From Neoscytalidium dimidiatum (lineage: Eukaryota > Ascomycota > Dothideomycetes > Botryosphaeriales > Botryosphaeriaceae), in NCBI GenBank assembly GCA_037367355.1, contig CM074695.1, positions 868,001 through 932,000 of the forward strand: a stretch of DNA of 64,000 nt, in the 5' to 3' direction. The notes below the pieces were generated by a model, which saw only the letters and a program-made list of their open reading frames with translations, did no database searches and was not told the DNA's origin. Both the position numbers and the translations under genes were made by a program. The stretch's first letter is position 1; every line of letters starts with the position of its first letter. Of this stretch, positions 1-11,683 are shown piece by piece.

Positions 1-1555
1 AGACACTCATGCGCTACATTCATTATCAAGGTGCGTTTCGATAAATCCATATCGCCATTATAACTCTCCAGGAGTTACAAGGGCAACAAATTCGGGAGTC
101 TCACGAGCTAACATATACTTTAGCTTGATGATGTGCCAGTCAGCTGAGGATCTCAAGGCTCAGGCGAGCTGGGACGGCGCTGCAGGCGAGTCGCGAAGCT
201 TACTACTTTCAGAGCTGTCCAGTGCGTGCTCGCAATGCTCCTACATCTAATTTAGCCAGCAATGTCTAACGATTTACAGAATCAATATCTCCGAACGTCA
301 TGATTCCGGAGCACAGGCTTGCAGTGCTGCTGGACCAGGTGAAGGATCACTGGGTTAGCAACTGCCTCTACCACAATACCTCGGAGTCACCATCGTTATA
401 TCTCGATCACCAGTGTGATCGTGAAGATTTCCCACTTCGGACCGTTCTCGAACTCCGTCACCATGTTGATGAGGTCTGGTTCCTTAAATTCTCCAACGAC
501 GGCACCATGCTGGCTACTACCGGCAAGGACCAACGGATCAACGTCTACGACACAGCTAACTACACAAGGCGGTTCACGCTCGAAGATCATGAGAACGGTG
601 TCTGTTACCTGGCATGGAGCCCAGATGACACGAAGCTTATTAGCTGCAGCCAGGACAACTCGGCCAAGCTGTGGGACATGACGGTAAGTACCTCTTCGAA
701 TGCACCAATCTTCATATTCCATTTCTGACGGTGTGATCAGACTGGTGTTCTTCTCCAAAGTCTTGACAAGGGCTTCGACTACCCTGTAACCTCCGCCGCC
801 TGGGCCCCGGATGGCCAAACCTTTGTCACTGGCTCGCAGGATACTAATGCTGGTCTCTGCATCTGGACGAAAGATGGTGAAAAGATTCATACCTGGAAGG
901 AGGACGGCAGCGAGCGCGAACGTGGCTATGCTCTTCGTGTGCATGACGTTGGCATCACTCCCGATGGCGAGCGACTTGTCGTCGTGCTTGAGCATCACAT
1001 TATGGTCTACGACTATATCACGCGGGAGAAGCTCTACGAGTACGAGATGAGCGACGTCAAATTGACTTCTCTGAGCATCAGTCAAGACTCGCAGCGCATG
1101 CTTGTCAGCATGAATGAGAACAAGATCTGCCTTATGGAAGTAGAGACTGGCGAGCTCCTTGAAAAGTATGAAGGCCAGAAGCAAAAAGAATATATCATCA
1201 GAAGTGCTTTTGGAGGAGCTAGCGAGAACTTTGTCGTCAGTGGAAGCGAGGGTAAGTCTGCCAAGCAGTTCTCTACGAGTTTCTCCATGACATACTAAAT
1301 ACAGCAGATTCACGTGTCTATATATGGCGCTCCAATGGCAATTTAGTCGAGAAGCTAGAAGCACATCGATCAGGATGCGTCAACTGCGTTGCCTGGCACC
1401 CTAAGGATCCCTCCGTCTTTGCCTCTGCTGGAGATGATCGCTCAGTCCGCATGTAAGCAGCTTAAATCCATACTGCAGGATATTCTTCAATTCTAACGTA
1501 GGCCAGATGGACGAAACCAGCGGCAGCTAGGCCCTCTAGAGGATTCGATCGGTAG
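1..1555 (+). CDS. GID7: GID/CTLH E3 ligase subunit Gid7 (WDR26-like WD40 protein), 5' partial
   Basis: WD40 scaffold of the GID/CTLH ubiquitin ligase, which in yeast targets gluconeogenic enzymes for degradation. Spliced exons are 1-30 (cut by the window edge), 124-221, 280-683, 741-1251, 1308-1452 and 1507-1555, about 411 visible residues. The upstream exons encode the helical segment LSSLMMC...SWDGAAG, then MIPEHRLAVLLDQV, the hallmark linker of Gid7/WDR26. WD repeats follow, with VWFLKFSNDG, CYLAWSPDDTKLISCSQD, KLWDM, VYIWRSNG and CVNCVAWHPKDPSVFASAGDD, ending near IWTKP. An ATG at 300 opens a longer ORF, but it is internal: exon phases join cleanly to the two upstream exons. The LisH/CTLH start lies outside the window. 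Identification is strong; exon borders are by eye. Confidence 0.93.
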
Positions 1556-2527
1556 TTGCCTTGCGCCGCCATCGCGTTAGACATTCATCATCATCCGCTT
1601 AGGATAACAGCATTGGACGGCGACAGTTGTACGACGGTCTCTCTTTTCATTTGCGTCTTCGAGCACGTCCTCTCGAGCGACAGAGCCAAGGAAGGACATT
1701 CGACAGTACATAATTGCTTCAATACCTTTGGCATCTTGCGCTAAAGGGTCACCAGACACTACAGCAACATTTCCTTGCGTAAACCTCACGTCTGGCAGTC
1801 ACAGTGCCATTTCTCCACAGTAAGCACATGGTCGGAGTATGGGTAAGAATTTTGTCGCCCTTGTTGCAAGCACACCTCAGGATGCTGGGTAGACGGAACG
1901 GTGGGATAGGTTGGGTTTGTTGCCTGGCGTTTTTGCTTCTAGTTTCTACACCCTTCTCCTGCAGTTTACGTGACGATGGGGATGGATGGAGACTGGGAAT
2001 GTGCGACGGAAGGGGGTCAAGAAGCGTGGGCGATTGTTGGTGTTGATGGGACACAAGAACGGGAGGGCATGAACTGACAAACGGATGTTGGCTCATCTGG
2101 ACATGTGAGAGGGACAGATGTAGGATAGAAGAAATGGATGATAAGCGACCCAAGCCATGCCGATAGGATAGTGATGCTGCGTCGATCGGGCGGCTATGAA
2201 GTGGCTGCACGATGAGCTGGTCGGTTATTTATTTCGACTATGACGGTAGAGGGAGGCCGCCAATGAAGGTAGAAAGACAAGGTCTTTGCGAAACAGCCGG
2301 GTAGCAGAAGCCGAGCGTTGCCACATATGCGCCACATGCACCGCCACAGCGCTTCAAGAGCAGGCTTGCCCTGCTACAGCTTGCCTTCCTCACGCCAGCC
2401 AGCCCTGCTCCAAGTAGCCGGAATTTGTTGGGCTATAATATCACCCATTTCCCCCCAAGCTACTGGGCAAAGTGCTCTCATACCACCATCGTCCACTCCT
2501 GAGTTTACCCACGATATACAAGCAATC
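1556..2527. other. intergenic, GID7 3' side and PMP3 promoter
   Basis: No gene recognised. ORFs on both strands here lack family motifs and splice logic. The last 250 bases carry CACATG/GCCACA-type runs, a C-rich patch and a TATA-like element ahead of PMP3. Confidence 0.6.
2434..2441 (+). promoter_or_regulatory. TATA-like element of PMP3
   Basis: TATAATAT about 90 bases upstream of the PMP3 start codon, followed by a C-rich stretch. Position and sequence fit a core promoter; function is inferred. Confidence 0.4.
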
Positions 2528-2965
2528 ATGATCAGTGCGATCCTCATCATTCTCATCACCATCCTGAGTAAGTTTTGGCAAATGCTCTCTCCCTTATTCC
2601 CTCATGTGCCTCCTTGCGCGCTGACATGCGATTCCGCAGTTCCGCCCATCGGCGTGCTCATGGTCGCAGGCTGCGGTGCCGATTTCCTCATCAACGTTCT
2701 TCTAACGATTCTCGGGTACGTACTTCACCCCCGCTTCTGTCTTCCCTTGAAACCTGCTGCATTGGCACCGGTTCGGTTTACGTACAGCTGCTGACGCGGT
2801 CGCAGATACTTCCCTGGTCACATCCACGCCTTCTACGTCGAATACGTGTATTACAAACGCCGCGAGGATGCTGCGCGCGGCATCTACGATTCGAGGCCGG
2901 CGCCGGGCGTGTACAGCGAGAGGGTACAGAGGGGCGGTTACGGAACTATGGCCGAACCAATGTAG
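2528..2965 (+). CDS. PMP3: PMP3/UPF0057 plasma-membrane proteolipid with extended tail
   Basis: Small two-helix membrane protein of the Pmp3/SNA family, which affects membrane potential and salt tolerance in yeast. Exons are 2528-2567, 2640-2715 and 2806-2965, giving 91 residues. The first helix is ISAILIILITILIPPIGVL and the second runs through GADFLINVLLTILGYFPGHIHAFYVEY, including the family signatures PPIGV and the L..LGY.PG.IHA.Y pair. The tail of about 35 residues after YVEY is longer than in yeast Pmp3 (about 55 residues in total) and resembles longer SNA-type members; it ends in a Tyr/Arg/Gly-rich stretch. The short first exon and both introns have canonical GT-AG ends. Confidence 0.93.
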
Positions 2966-3884
2966 ATAGGGACGGCCTCGTAGAATGGACGATGTCGCAA
3001 GATGTCCGACATGAGGACATAGAACGAAAGCGATGAGTGCGGCAGTATGAGCATTCAGGAGCGATATACCTTGGGTTTCGGGTCGATGGACGGCCAGGGA
3101 AATATATTGTCATCCGAATACAGTATGCAAATCATCTCTCGAGCGCCTCCTCGTCGGAGTGAAAGCGTCACATCTGAATGCATATTCCACTTTAGTCGTG
3201 ATACCATGTTATTAACCTGTAGTCGTCGGATACTACGATCGCGCGCTTCGCAACGGAGAAAGTGACGTAATGGACGCGTCCTCCGCACATCGGCGCGTCG
3301 GTGATCGGAGCGAGTTGAGTGAGCCAAAAATTCGTCGCCGATAACGAAAGGGACAAAGGCCTTGACAGCCACCAACGAATCGCAGGACGGTCATTGTTCA
3401 TCCCACACACCCCCCCCTTCTTTCGACTCGTCCGTCCACCGCCTCTTCTGCCATCGTGACCTTGCTCTCTCGTCAAAAGTTCCTCTTCACGATCATTTGC
3501 CGATAAGCAGGGAGTTTTGGAGGGGTAATAGAAATACAACGGACTGCACGCACTAGGCTCTCTTCGGCGAAACTCGAGAAAGTCTGGACGACTTGCCGAA
3601 CTTTCTTTTCCCCCTGCTCGAGTGTCCATCTGCCACTCGGTCTAATTTTTTTTTTTTTCGTTGGTCCAAGAGGTGGGTGCGTTGGTACTATTCGAAGGTC
3701 TTTATAAGTACTGTGGAGTCCTGTCATTGTCGGTCTAGACAGATAGATTGTCGGTATTAGCTTATAGCGTCATTAGATTCTCTGCCCTTTCTTCGGTTCT
3801 ACTGCTTCCTCCACGCATAGTACTTCCTGCATTCTCTTCAGCCCACAGGACTTCGTTTGCCTTCTTTAAAGAGCTTGGGAAAAG
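2966..3884. other. intergenic upstream of the asparaginase gene
   Basis: No gene recognised. Contains CT-rich tracts and a run of 13 T at 3646-3658 within a pyrimidine-rich stretch, a common fungal promoter feature. Overlapping short ORFs have no recognisable content. Confidence 0.6.
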
Positions 3885-5900
3885 ATGACCGTTGGACAGC
3901 AAGAAATCCCGGAGACCCGGGTGTTGATTGTGGTTACTGGTAGGAAGGCTCGTAGACTGCCATAATACAGCGAGACGCTCACGATTTCGTTCAGGTGGCA
4001 CAATCTGCATGCAAGAATCGGAAGATGGCCTTGTCCCGGTGAGTGTCCACTATATAATCAACCAGGCTTCAGCGGCATCTGATGGACTTTCGTAGGCACG
4101 TGGTTTCCTAAAGAACTGCCTGGCGCCCAGACCGTCCTTCAACGACGGCTCGTACCCTGACCCCTTGGAGATCGTGACTGATGACAAGGGCACCAAGCGG
4201 GCGGTGCAGAGCCTGCGCACTCCCAAAAGCGGATATAACCGACGCGTGCGGTACTCAGTGCTGGAGTTTGAGAAGCTGTTGGACAGCAGTTCCATTAATG
4301 CTGCAGGATGGGATGAGATCGCGCGGACCCTGTACCGCAACTACACGCTGTACGACGGCTTTGTCGTGCTGCACGGCACCGACAGCCTGGCATACACGTG
4401 TTCCGCTCTCAGCTTCATGCTACAGAACCTGGGGAAGCCAGTCATCCTGACCGGTAGCCAAGCGCCCATGATGCAACTACAGAACGACGCTACCGATAAT
4501 CTGCTCTCTAGTCTGGTAATCGCCGGTCACTTCATGATCCCAGAAGTGTGCCTGTTCTTCAACTTCAAACTGTTTCGCGGAAATCGCGCCACCAAAGTCT
4601 CGGCGGATGACTTCAACGCGTTTGCCAGCCCGAATCTGCCTCCGCTGGCTACCATTACCAGTCTAAGAACGAACGTGCAGTGGAATCTGGTTCACCGGCC
4701 CACGAGCGTACACCCTTTCAGCATCCAGACCAATCTTGATACCGCACATGTCGCTTGTCTGCGCGTCTTCCCGGGTATCAAGCCGGAAATGCTGGACGCA
4801 GTCTTGCGTCTTGAAGGCCTCAAGGGCCTCGTTCTGGAAACATTCGGCGCTGGCAATGCTCCTGGCGGACCGGACTCCGAGATGACGAAGATCCTCGTAG
4901 ACGCTGTCAAGCGCGGAATCGTCATTGTCAACGTGACGCAGTGTCTCAGCGGGAGCGTCAGCCCTCTGTACGCGCCTGCGACTGTTCTCGGCAGGGCAGG
5001 CGTAGTGTTTGGGCAGGACATGACGACCGAGGCAGCATTGACTAAACTCTCTTACCTGCTTTCTCTGCCTGATCTAACGCCAGGCGAGATTGCACAGAGG
5101 ATGTCCATTAACCTGAGGGGCGAGCTTGAGGAGAGCGGACGCACACACTTTCAGCACCCTGACAGCGGTCTCATGAGCCCGGAGGTCAAGAGCTTAGTAG
5201 CATTGGGATACAAGATCAATGATGGGGACCTCAACGGCGTCAAGGAGGTCATGAGGCATGAGCCAAGATATCTACTGAACGATACGGATTATGCCGGAAA
5301 CACGCCTTTGGTACGTTCAACTTTCTTGGTTATGCGTCTTTTTCTTTCACGGTCAGTGGGCGAAGAGCGCACACACCACGGTCTTGGCTCCGTCTGGCAG
5401 ACACGCGGCGAGCACCTTGCAACGCTGCAGGAGCGCGTCATGGTTCTGCCGGGCCTATGAGGTGGGCGAGAGAGGAGCTTCCCATCTGCCGAAGCGAGGG
5501 GCAGCAGCTCATGGCGTTCTTGCACTGCAGCGTCAGCTTCGATGACTGGGTCGCGGGAAGGCAAGAGAGGTCACAATGGGGCGTGGCGCATGAAGGAAGA
5601 GATTATCTTGCATCTTTGCTGACATTTCAACAACAGCACCTGGCGGCATGCGGGCCGAACGTCGAGATCCTGCGCGAATTTCTGTCGCAGGGCGCGTCTG
5701 TCCACCTGCGCAACCGAGAAGGACACACGCCACTCTATCTGGCAGCGCATGCGGGGCTAGGCGATCATGTGCGCCTGCTGCGCGAAGCCGGAGCGCATTT
5801 GCACGCGGAGGAAATGGCGTCGGCGTCGCTGCACGCTGTCGAGAAGGGCAGCGCAGAGGTGTGGCGGCTGGCGGGCGTAGGCGAGAACAGCCGCGATTGA
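3885..5900 (+). CDS. type I L-asparaginase / 60-kDa lysophospholipase-like protein with C-terminal ankyrin repeats
   Basis: Probable cytosolic L-asparaginase, hydrolysing asparagine to aspartate and ammonia. Animal relatives with the same layout are annotated as 60-kDa lysophospholipase. Exons are 3885-3939, 3995-4038, 4096-5310 and 5637-5900, giving 525 residues. The first catalytic threonine sits in VVTGGTI (Thr21, split by intron 1) and the second in VLHGTDS (Thr128-Asp129); LTGSQAPM and DATDNL follow, as expected of the asparaginase fold. Residues from about 395 form ankyrin repeats, with NTPL joined across the last intron to HLAA, then GHTPLYLAA. The last intron, 326 bases, is much longer than others here and stays open for its first 150 bases, so retention would cut off the ankyrin tail. 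No signal peptide is seen. The start has support from the TGGTI motif near the N terminus. Confidence 0.91.
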
Positions 5901-6492
5901 GAGGCGGCGGGCAACGAGGGGGATTGAGGGTCAAGCAGAAGGCGGCCTGGCTTTGGCTCTGGCGCTGGCTTTGGCGCCGCTGTGGAGGGCCAACGGAGGA
6001 TTAAATGCCAAGCAGCAAGTGGATGGAGCGAAAAGTATTCAAGGGAAGGTGAAATGCTGCGAACCCACTGTAGATAGGGAGGCACGGACGGCAGCCAGGG
6101 ACGACTGTGTGGCTGCAGTCCGCGATGATCCTAGGCACGGCGCAGAAGAGAGGCGGCTCTTTCAGCTGGGCAGCAGGCGAGGGCGCGTCTGACAATCTGG
6201 GGAAGCATGTACCTGCCGCTTGAGGTCATCGTGTTGGTGCGGCGTGGTATCGGTGGGCAGCGGGCGATTGCGGGCGGGTGCGAAGGTTCCGCGGAGATGC
6301 ACGACGGAGCGGGGGATGCGCGCGTCAAAATGGCATATTTCTGGGATTGGGGCCTTCGAGAACAAGATGACGGAAGAGCGCCCGCGCCGACGCTAGAGAT
6401 TGCTGCTCCGGCGCCAACAAAGCGAAGGGTGTCGAAGGTACGGGCCTGCGGCAATCGCGATCGCGGCTGGCTCGTTCGCCAGACCGGTGGGC

Positions 6493-6513
6493 GGTGGACG
6501 GTGGACGGTGGAC
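6493..6513 (+). repeat. GGTGGAC heptamer, three tandem copies
   Basis: Three perfect head-to-tail copies of GGTGGAC inside the GC-rich intergenic region. Too short to be diagnostic; likely slippage. Confidence 0.85.
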
Positions 6514-6901
6514 GGAGGGCGGAGGCATGTGCCACGGCGGCCGCAGTGGTGCGCAGGTGGCCCGGCAGCGGCAGTCGACGGCGGCGGCGGCGGCAGCGGC
6601 GACAGGGGCAGCTGAATCGATTACCCTCTCGAAATGCGGTCTTTCCGCAGCGCTTTCCCATGATGCCGGCTCCGGCTCCCAATCGAGGGTCCAGCAGGGC
6701 GCGCTAGACGAGCGCTCGCCGCCAGCCTGGAGCCCTGGAGCCGTGACGCCCTGGAGCTCGCGGCTGGCGGGGGCTTCTCCGAGCGCGGCTCAGGCCCAAT
6801 GGGGTGCGGTTGCGCGGCGGCGAGGATCTCGATACACGCCTGGGCGGTGCCACAGCGCCAGTGCAGGTGCTGCCCGCTGCTCCGCTGGCGTCGGAGGAGG
6901 T

Positions 6902-6954
6902 GCAGGGCAGGCAGGCAGGGCAGGCAGGCAGGGCAGGCAGGCAGGGCAGGGCAG
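6902..6954 (+). repeat. GGCA/GGGCA tandem array
   Basis: About 50 bases built from interleaved GGCA and GGGCA units. Because the unit length alternates, the array is not a simple one-period microsatellite. Confidence 0.85.
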
Positions 6955-7698
6955 CGAGCCCCTCTATTTTTGTTCCTGCACATCGTCCGGGGCCGGGCGT
7001 GGGCGTCCTTGACGCGACTCGCTGCCATCCATCTTCCCCGCATTGCCCGCGAAGCCCGCGACCAGACCGCCCTGATCACTTCGTCACTGCACTGCATTGC
7101 GCTGCTGCTGCTCCGTCTCACGTCACAGCGCGCGCGCTCTCCAGACGCCACGATTCAGTGCAGAGTCAGCCGAGTCGCCCCGACGCGCTGCTATTAGGTA
7201 ATTAGGCAGGATTCATTGCCCTGATGCGCGCGCTGCCTGCCACCCGGCTCCTGGCCCTATGTCTGCAAAATTCTCTGCCTCCTCCTCCCAACGTTGCCTG
7301 CTGTCACGTTTTATTAGATAAATACCTCCGGCCCGCTGCTCCCATGCGGCTGGGCCTTATGTTCGTACGGGAAGGCGCCAGTCCACCCTTGACCCGTCCC
7401 CATCTCTGCCCCAAGAAGGTAGCGCGCGCATGCACCTGCTGTCTGCTGTCTGCTGTCTGCTCAGGCCATGTCCAGCGCTGCCCCTCTACCATTGCGCTCC
7501 CTTCTCACCACCACGATATAACCCCGTGCCCGCCAGTGTCTCAACCTCCCAGCGCCTCCCTGCCGCAGACTCGCCACCCCGCTGCCCTCCCCATCCGCTG
7601 TCACACCACGTCCCTGGCCCTGCGTGCGTCCTCTTGAAAATCTTTCTCACCGCTGCGGCTGCCCGTCCGCCTGCCCCGACGACAGAACCGCTCTCCGC

Positions 7699-8876
7699 AT
7701 GCAAGACAGAAAGACGGTCGTCACCATCAACAGCACCGGCCGCCAATCGGCAAGCTTCATCCGCGTCGCAGCCGCTGTCGGATGGCATGTCCGCGCCCAG
7801 ACGCGCGACACCCAGGGCATTGTTGCACAGGAGCTCGCCTCGACTCCCGGCGTTGACCTGCGCGTGGGCTCCCTGGATGATGACAAGTTCGTGGCCGATT
7901 TGTTCGCCGGTGCTCAATTGGCCTTCATCAACACCACCCACTGGGGCGATGAGATCGCAACCGGCCGCGCCATGGCCACAGCCGCGAAGCGGGCTGGCAT
8001 AGAGCACTTCATATACAGCAGCATGCCCGACCACTCCATCTACGGCAAGGGCTGGCGCGCCCTCCCTTTTTGGGCCAACAAGTTTGCCGTGGAAAACTTC
8101 ATCCGCCAGATTGGGATCCCGGCGACCTTCGTCTACACCGGCACCTACCACAACAACTTCACCAGCCTGCCCTACCCGCTCTTCCGCATGGAGCTGAAGG
8201 AGGACGGTGGTTTCGAGTGGCAGGCTCCTTTCCACCCTCACATCCCCATTCCCTGGCTGGACGCCGAGCACGATGTCGGACCCGCCATCCTGCAAATCTT
8301 CAAACAAGGCCCGCGAAAGTGGGCAGGTCAGCGGTACGTTTTAGCGTAGTTTTGCATATCCGCCACAGGGATATGCTTGCCGCCATCACGCCCTTCGAAA
8401 CTGGTTGCACAGAATTTCCCAACCATCTCTTCTTCTCAGGATACATCATACTGACGCCATTTTCCCCGTACAGCATTCCGTTAGCCTTCTCGCACCTGAC
8501 GCCGGTGCAGGTATGCGAGGCTTTCAGTCGCGCGCTGAATCGGCCATGCCGGTACGTCCGCGGGCCCATCACCTTCCAGGTGCCAGTGCCGGCCGGTTAC
8601 CGCGAACACCTCGAGATCCTGGAGGACGTTCTGGGATGGCAGAGCGCGCCGTACTTTGGACCCGACCTGGAGGAGGACTGCACGCGGATTGCGCTGGAGC
8701 TGTGGGAAGGCTTCCGCGACATTGAAGAGTACGCGCGCGAAATCTTCCCTGTAGAGGAGAGGGCCAACGGTCTCACCTGGATGGATGAAGACGACGCAGA
8801 CACACAGCCCGAAGATACGCCTTCGGAAACGCCCATCAGAGACGTGGAGAATTTCTTCCAGGTCATGAACCTATGA
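7699..8876 (+). CDS. NmrA-like NAD(P)-binding protein (atypical SDR)
   Basis: Rossmann-fold protein of the NmrA/HSCARG family, usually a redox-sensing or regulatory protein and not an active dehydrogenase. Exons are 7699-8333 and 8474-8876, giving 345 residues. The N terminus has the dinucleotide-binding turn VTINSTGRQSASFIR, a variant of GxxGxxG typical for the family, then VRAQTRD. FINTTHWGDE, HFIYSSMPD and the central WANKF/YTGTYHNNF stretch fit the family. The second exon resumes with LTPVQVCEAFSRAL and VRGPI and ends in an acidic tail. An in-frame ATG at 7624 would add 25 residues; 7699 is preferred because the protein then begins just before the binding motif. The 140-base intron is longer than most in the window. 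Confidence 0.87.
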
Positions 8877-9675
8877 GGACACGTTTGATTGGACCGCTTT
8901 GCTGAAGTGAAGCGCTTGTTGCATTGCGTAGGCGTTTGAGTTGCTATGGGTTCGGCGGTATGGTGGATGCATAAAAGTTACGAGTGGACGGATATCAAGA
9001 TAGGGATTCATTCTTGGCTGAGTGTGCCACGGTACTCGACAAAAAAGAGGTAATAATAGCATGTCATACGTTAGCACGGCTGATTGAGGTTTTATACCTT
9101 GGATGATAGACTTTGGACTGCGGCTGGATGGGAATATGTTTCTAAATTCTTTCAATCGCCGCTCTTGCGCGTGCTCATCGCGTCGAAAGATTGAGTACCG
9201 GTGCTATGATGTACGTGACTGAATTATACGAATCCGAGAATCCGTATCCGAGGCGTTCATGCACATCATATGTGTTTGCGTTGTTGGCATCATTTTTTGC
9301 TATTCTGTTCCCATGGCGGGGGAGGATGCCAACACCAGCCGAGATATACATATTACCGATCTTCGGAAAATGGCCCTATGCGTATTGCCACTCTCGGTTA
9401 GCCCTGAGGTTCCACCCGCGCCGTCAGTGTCCATGAGTCCATACAAGGGCACTGTAGCGTCCGGGGAGTAAGAAGCAATATGGATCGTTTCTCTGATCGC
9501 CCCCTGCAGTGGGTCTATCTTCCAGTCTGCCCAATCGACCTCAGAGCAGACGTGCTTATTGCCCTTCTTTGGTAGATGAGTGGATGACTAAGCGTATCGC
9601 GGCCATTCCGACGGAAGTTTCAAGGTCCAACTGCTTCAGCTGGCGACGACGACCAAATTCGTCCCAACCCACACA
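8877..9675. other. intergenic between NmrA-like and bL19m genes
   Basis: No gene recognised. Moderately AT-rich with no notable repeat; short ORFs here are unconvincing. Confidence 0.6.
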
Positions 9676-10496
9676 ATGACAACACTTCGCCCATCCGCAC
9701 GGCCTCTTGCGGTCTGGAAGTCTGCGCTGCGGCAGGCTCGCGCCTCGAAGGCGCAGCGACGCTACTTCGCTGACCTGGCGAGCGATGCTCGGCCAAAGGC
9801 CTTCCACGCCAACGGGCTGATCAAACGTACGTCCTTCCTCTGCCTACCCTTTTCGCATTTTGAGAGTATCTTCAAAGAACAGTTTGATTATACGGAGCAT
9901 GAATACGTCGTCTATGCTCTCAGTCGAGCCATTGAAGCGATAGACTGCAGCTGACACTTTCGACAGAGGCTTCGAAAGTCCACCAGCCCATCAAGACCTA
10001 CCCGCCGCCGCCCACGGCCACAGCCAAGTGTAAAGACCCCATCGCCGCCGTCACGCGGTCGCAGCTCTCGGTGCTGGACCCGACGGGCGCCCGCGCGCAC
10101 CTCTTCTCCAAGGCCAACCCGGAGGCCGCCAAGGTCGGTGACATCCTTCTCGTGCGGCAGAAGAACGGCGACCCGTTCGCGGGCGTGTGTCTGAACATCC
10201 GGCGGCGCGGCATCGACACGGCAATCCTGCTGCGCAACCAGATGACGCGCGTTGGCGTCGAGATGTGGTACAAGGTGTTCAGCCCAAACGTGGAGGGCAT
10301 CGAGGTGGTGCAGAGGAGGGAGAAGAGGGCCAGGAGAGCGCGGCTGTATTACATGCGCAAGCCCAGGCATGATTTGGGCAGCGTGGATAATATTGTCAGG
10401 CAGTACCAGAGGCAGAGGGCTATGCTGAGGAGCGGTGGCGGGGCGAGGGGGAGGGACGCTAATGCTGGGAGAAAGGCTTCGAAGAAGGGAAAATAA
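9676..10496 (+). CDS. IMG1: mitochondrial large-subunit ribosomal protein bL19m
   Basis: Component of the mitoribosome 54S subunit (yeast Img1). Exons are 9676-9826 and 9967-10496, giving 226 residues. The N terminus is basic and rich in Ala/Arg (RPLAVWKSALRQARASKAQRRYF), fitting a mitochondrial presequence. The bL19 core follows: VGDILLVRQKNGDPFAGVCLNIRRRGIDTA is split here as VGDILLV, PFAGVCLNIRRRG and DTAILLRNQ, then GVEMWYKVFSP and the basic RREKRARRARLYYMR segment before a Gly/Lys/Arg tail. The 140-base intron sits between presequence and core. Reading straight through the first exon fails by frame. Confidence 0.9.
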
Positions 10497-11683
10497 GGGC
10501 AGCATGGGAGATAAGGAGTCGTGAGATGAGGAGCGGGTTGGAAGAGGCACATTCCCGGTGCATGTACTATGGATATCACGTTAAATATATGGAGCTCAGT
10601 GGGCCAAAACAGGGATCTGAGGCGCGCTTTTGAGACTTCTGGATGGGATCACATTGTAAAGCGGGTGTCTCCCAGCGAAACTACGTTTGCGTAGAGATGA
10701 GAAGAGCTAAAAATTCATGGACCGGATCAGCTTCCTATATTTCACGATTGAGCTAGATTTGCGTGCGAAATGGGCCAACTTCCTCAGTGTGGAAGCCGTC
10801 GACTCGGTTACATTGATGGCGAGATGTCAGCATCGGGTCAGAGGCTGGTGATATTCGGGCTCTACGTTGGAAGCGGAAGGGCTAAATTCTTGCGATTACA
10901 AGTAGCACAGCGCCACAGCCCACTTGAGGAGTTGTTGGGAGGTGCACTCAGCCCAAGGTATTTGGGAGCGACCGTAGACAGGATGATACTTGTCAGATAG
11001 GCGCTGGGCATCTGCGTGGAGAGCGCGCATCTCTGCACTCGGCGTACAGGTGCCTTTCCTGGCTTCCTGCGGTGCCTTGGTTCTGGGTCCGAGCGAATTC
11101 CTGGTTGTCAAAGGGACGACGCTGCGCTACCATATGTTCTTATCTACAACTTCCTGAGTGGAGCCTGGCAAGGAACAGATAACATGCCCTCTCAACCGCG
11201 TCCGGGTCAATGGCTGACACCCGGCGGTGGAGCGCTCCAAAGTGGATTAGCCGTCCGATCCCCCGCAATACGTGTCGACGGAGACCAGGACGGCCGCAAG
11301 GCTCCCAGCTTGATCGGACAAAGGCTGGGCTCCAGGCTCAGGGTGCGAGTCACTGCATCGGGAGGCACATTCGATCCCGTTTGCCGGTCAGGTGTGTGCA
11401 CCAAGCACCAAGGGCGCTGAACATCAGCCCTACCTCGGCCGGGCGGAGTGGATAAAGGGTCCTGCATTGCATGAGTCGTGCAATGACGGCATCAGAAAAA
11501 TATCGAGTCGGCCGGAAAACCCTAGTTGTGGTTGCATCCCAACATTTTTTACCTGCCCGCCTCCACGTTGCTTGCTTGCACATACTTAAGCATTGCCTTC
11601 CGCCCGCCAGCTCCCACTCCCCACTCTTTCACCAACAATCTCACCAAAAATCACCTCCCCCGCCACCCCTTGCATTTTCCACC
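10497..11683. other. intergenic upstream of the NAP-family gene
   Basis: No gene recognised. The final 100 bases are pyrimidine-rich (CTCCCC and CACC tracts), a usual fungal 5' leader. ORFs of up to about 130 codons on both strands overlap one another and carry no motif. Confidence 0.6.

Larger units (their letters stand above)
5901..7698. other. long GC-rich low-complexity intergenic region
   Basis: No gene recognised over 1.8 kb, although long overlapping ORFs exist on both strands because the DNA is GC-rich with few stop codons. Their translations are Arg/Pro/Ala/Gly-rich and lack family motifs. Holds the direct repeats listed separately and a CT-rich stretch leading to the NmrA-like gene. 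Confidence 0.6.

Noticed and set aside
300..728. GID7 start at ATG 300
   Set aside because: Two upstream exons join in phase and encode the conserved helical segment before MIPEHRLAVLL, so this Met is internal.
396..1364. Minus-strand ORF of 322 codons over GID7
   Set aside because: Mirror of a WD40 coding region; spans GID7 introns and has no motif.
6131..6682. Minus-strand 183-codon ORF in the GC-rich region
   Set aside because: Arg/Pro/Ser-rich translation over tandem repeats with other open frames at the same place; typical of stop-poor GC DNA.
7486..8307. Minus-strand ORF of 273 codons over the NmrA-like gene
   Set aside because: Antisense shadow of a GC-rich exon; the plus strand has the complete NmrA family sequence.
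11016..11420. ORF of 134 codons between bL19m and the NAP gene
   Set aside because: Several frames are open at once, no motif, no splicing partner.
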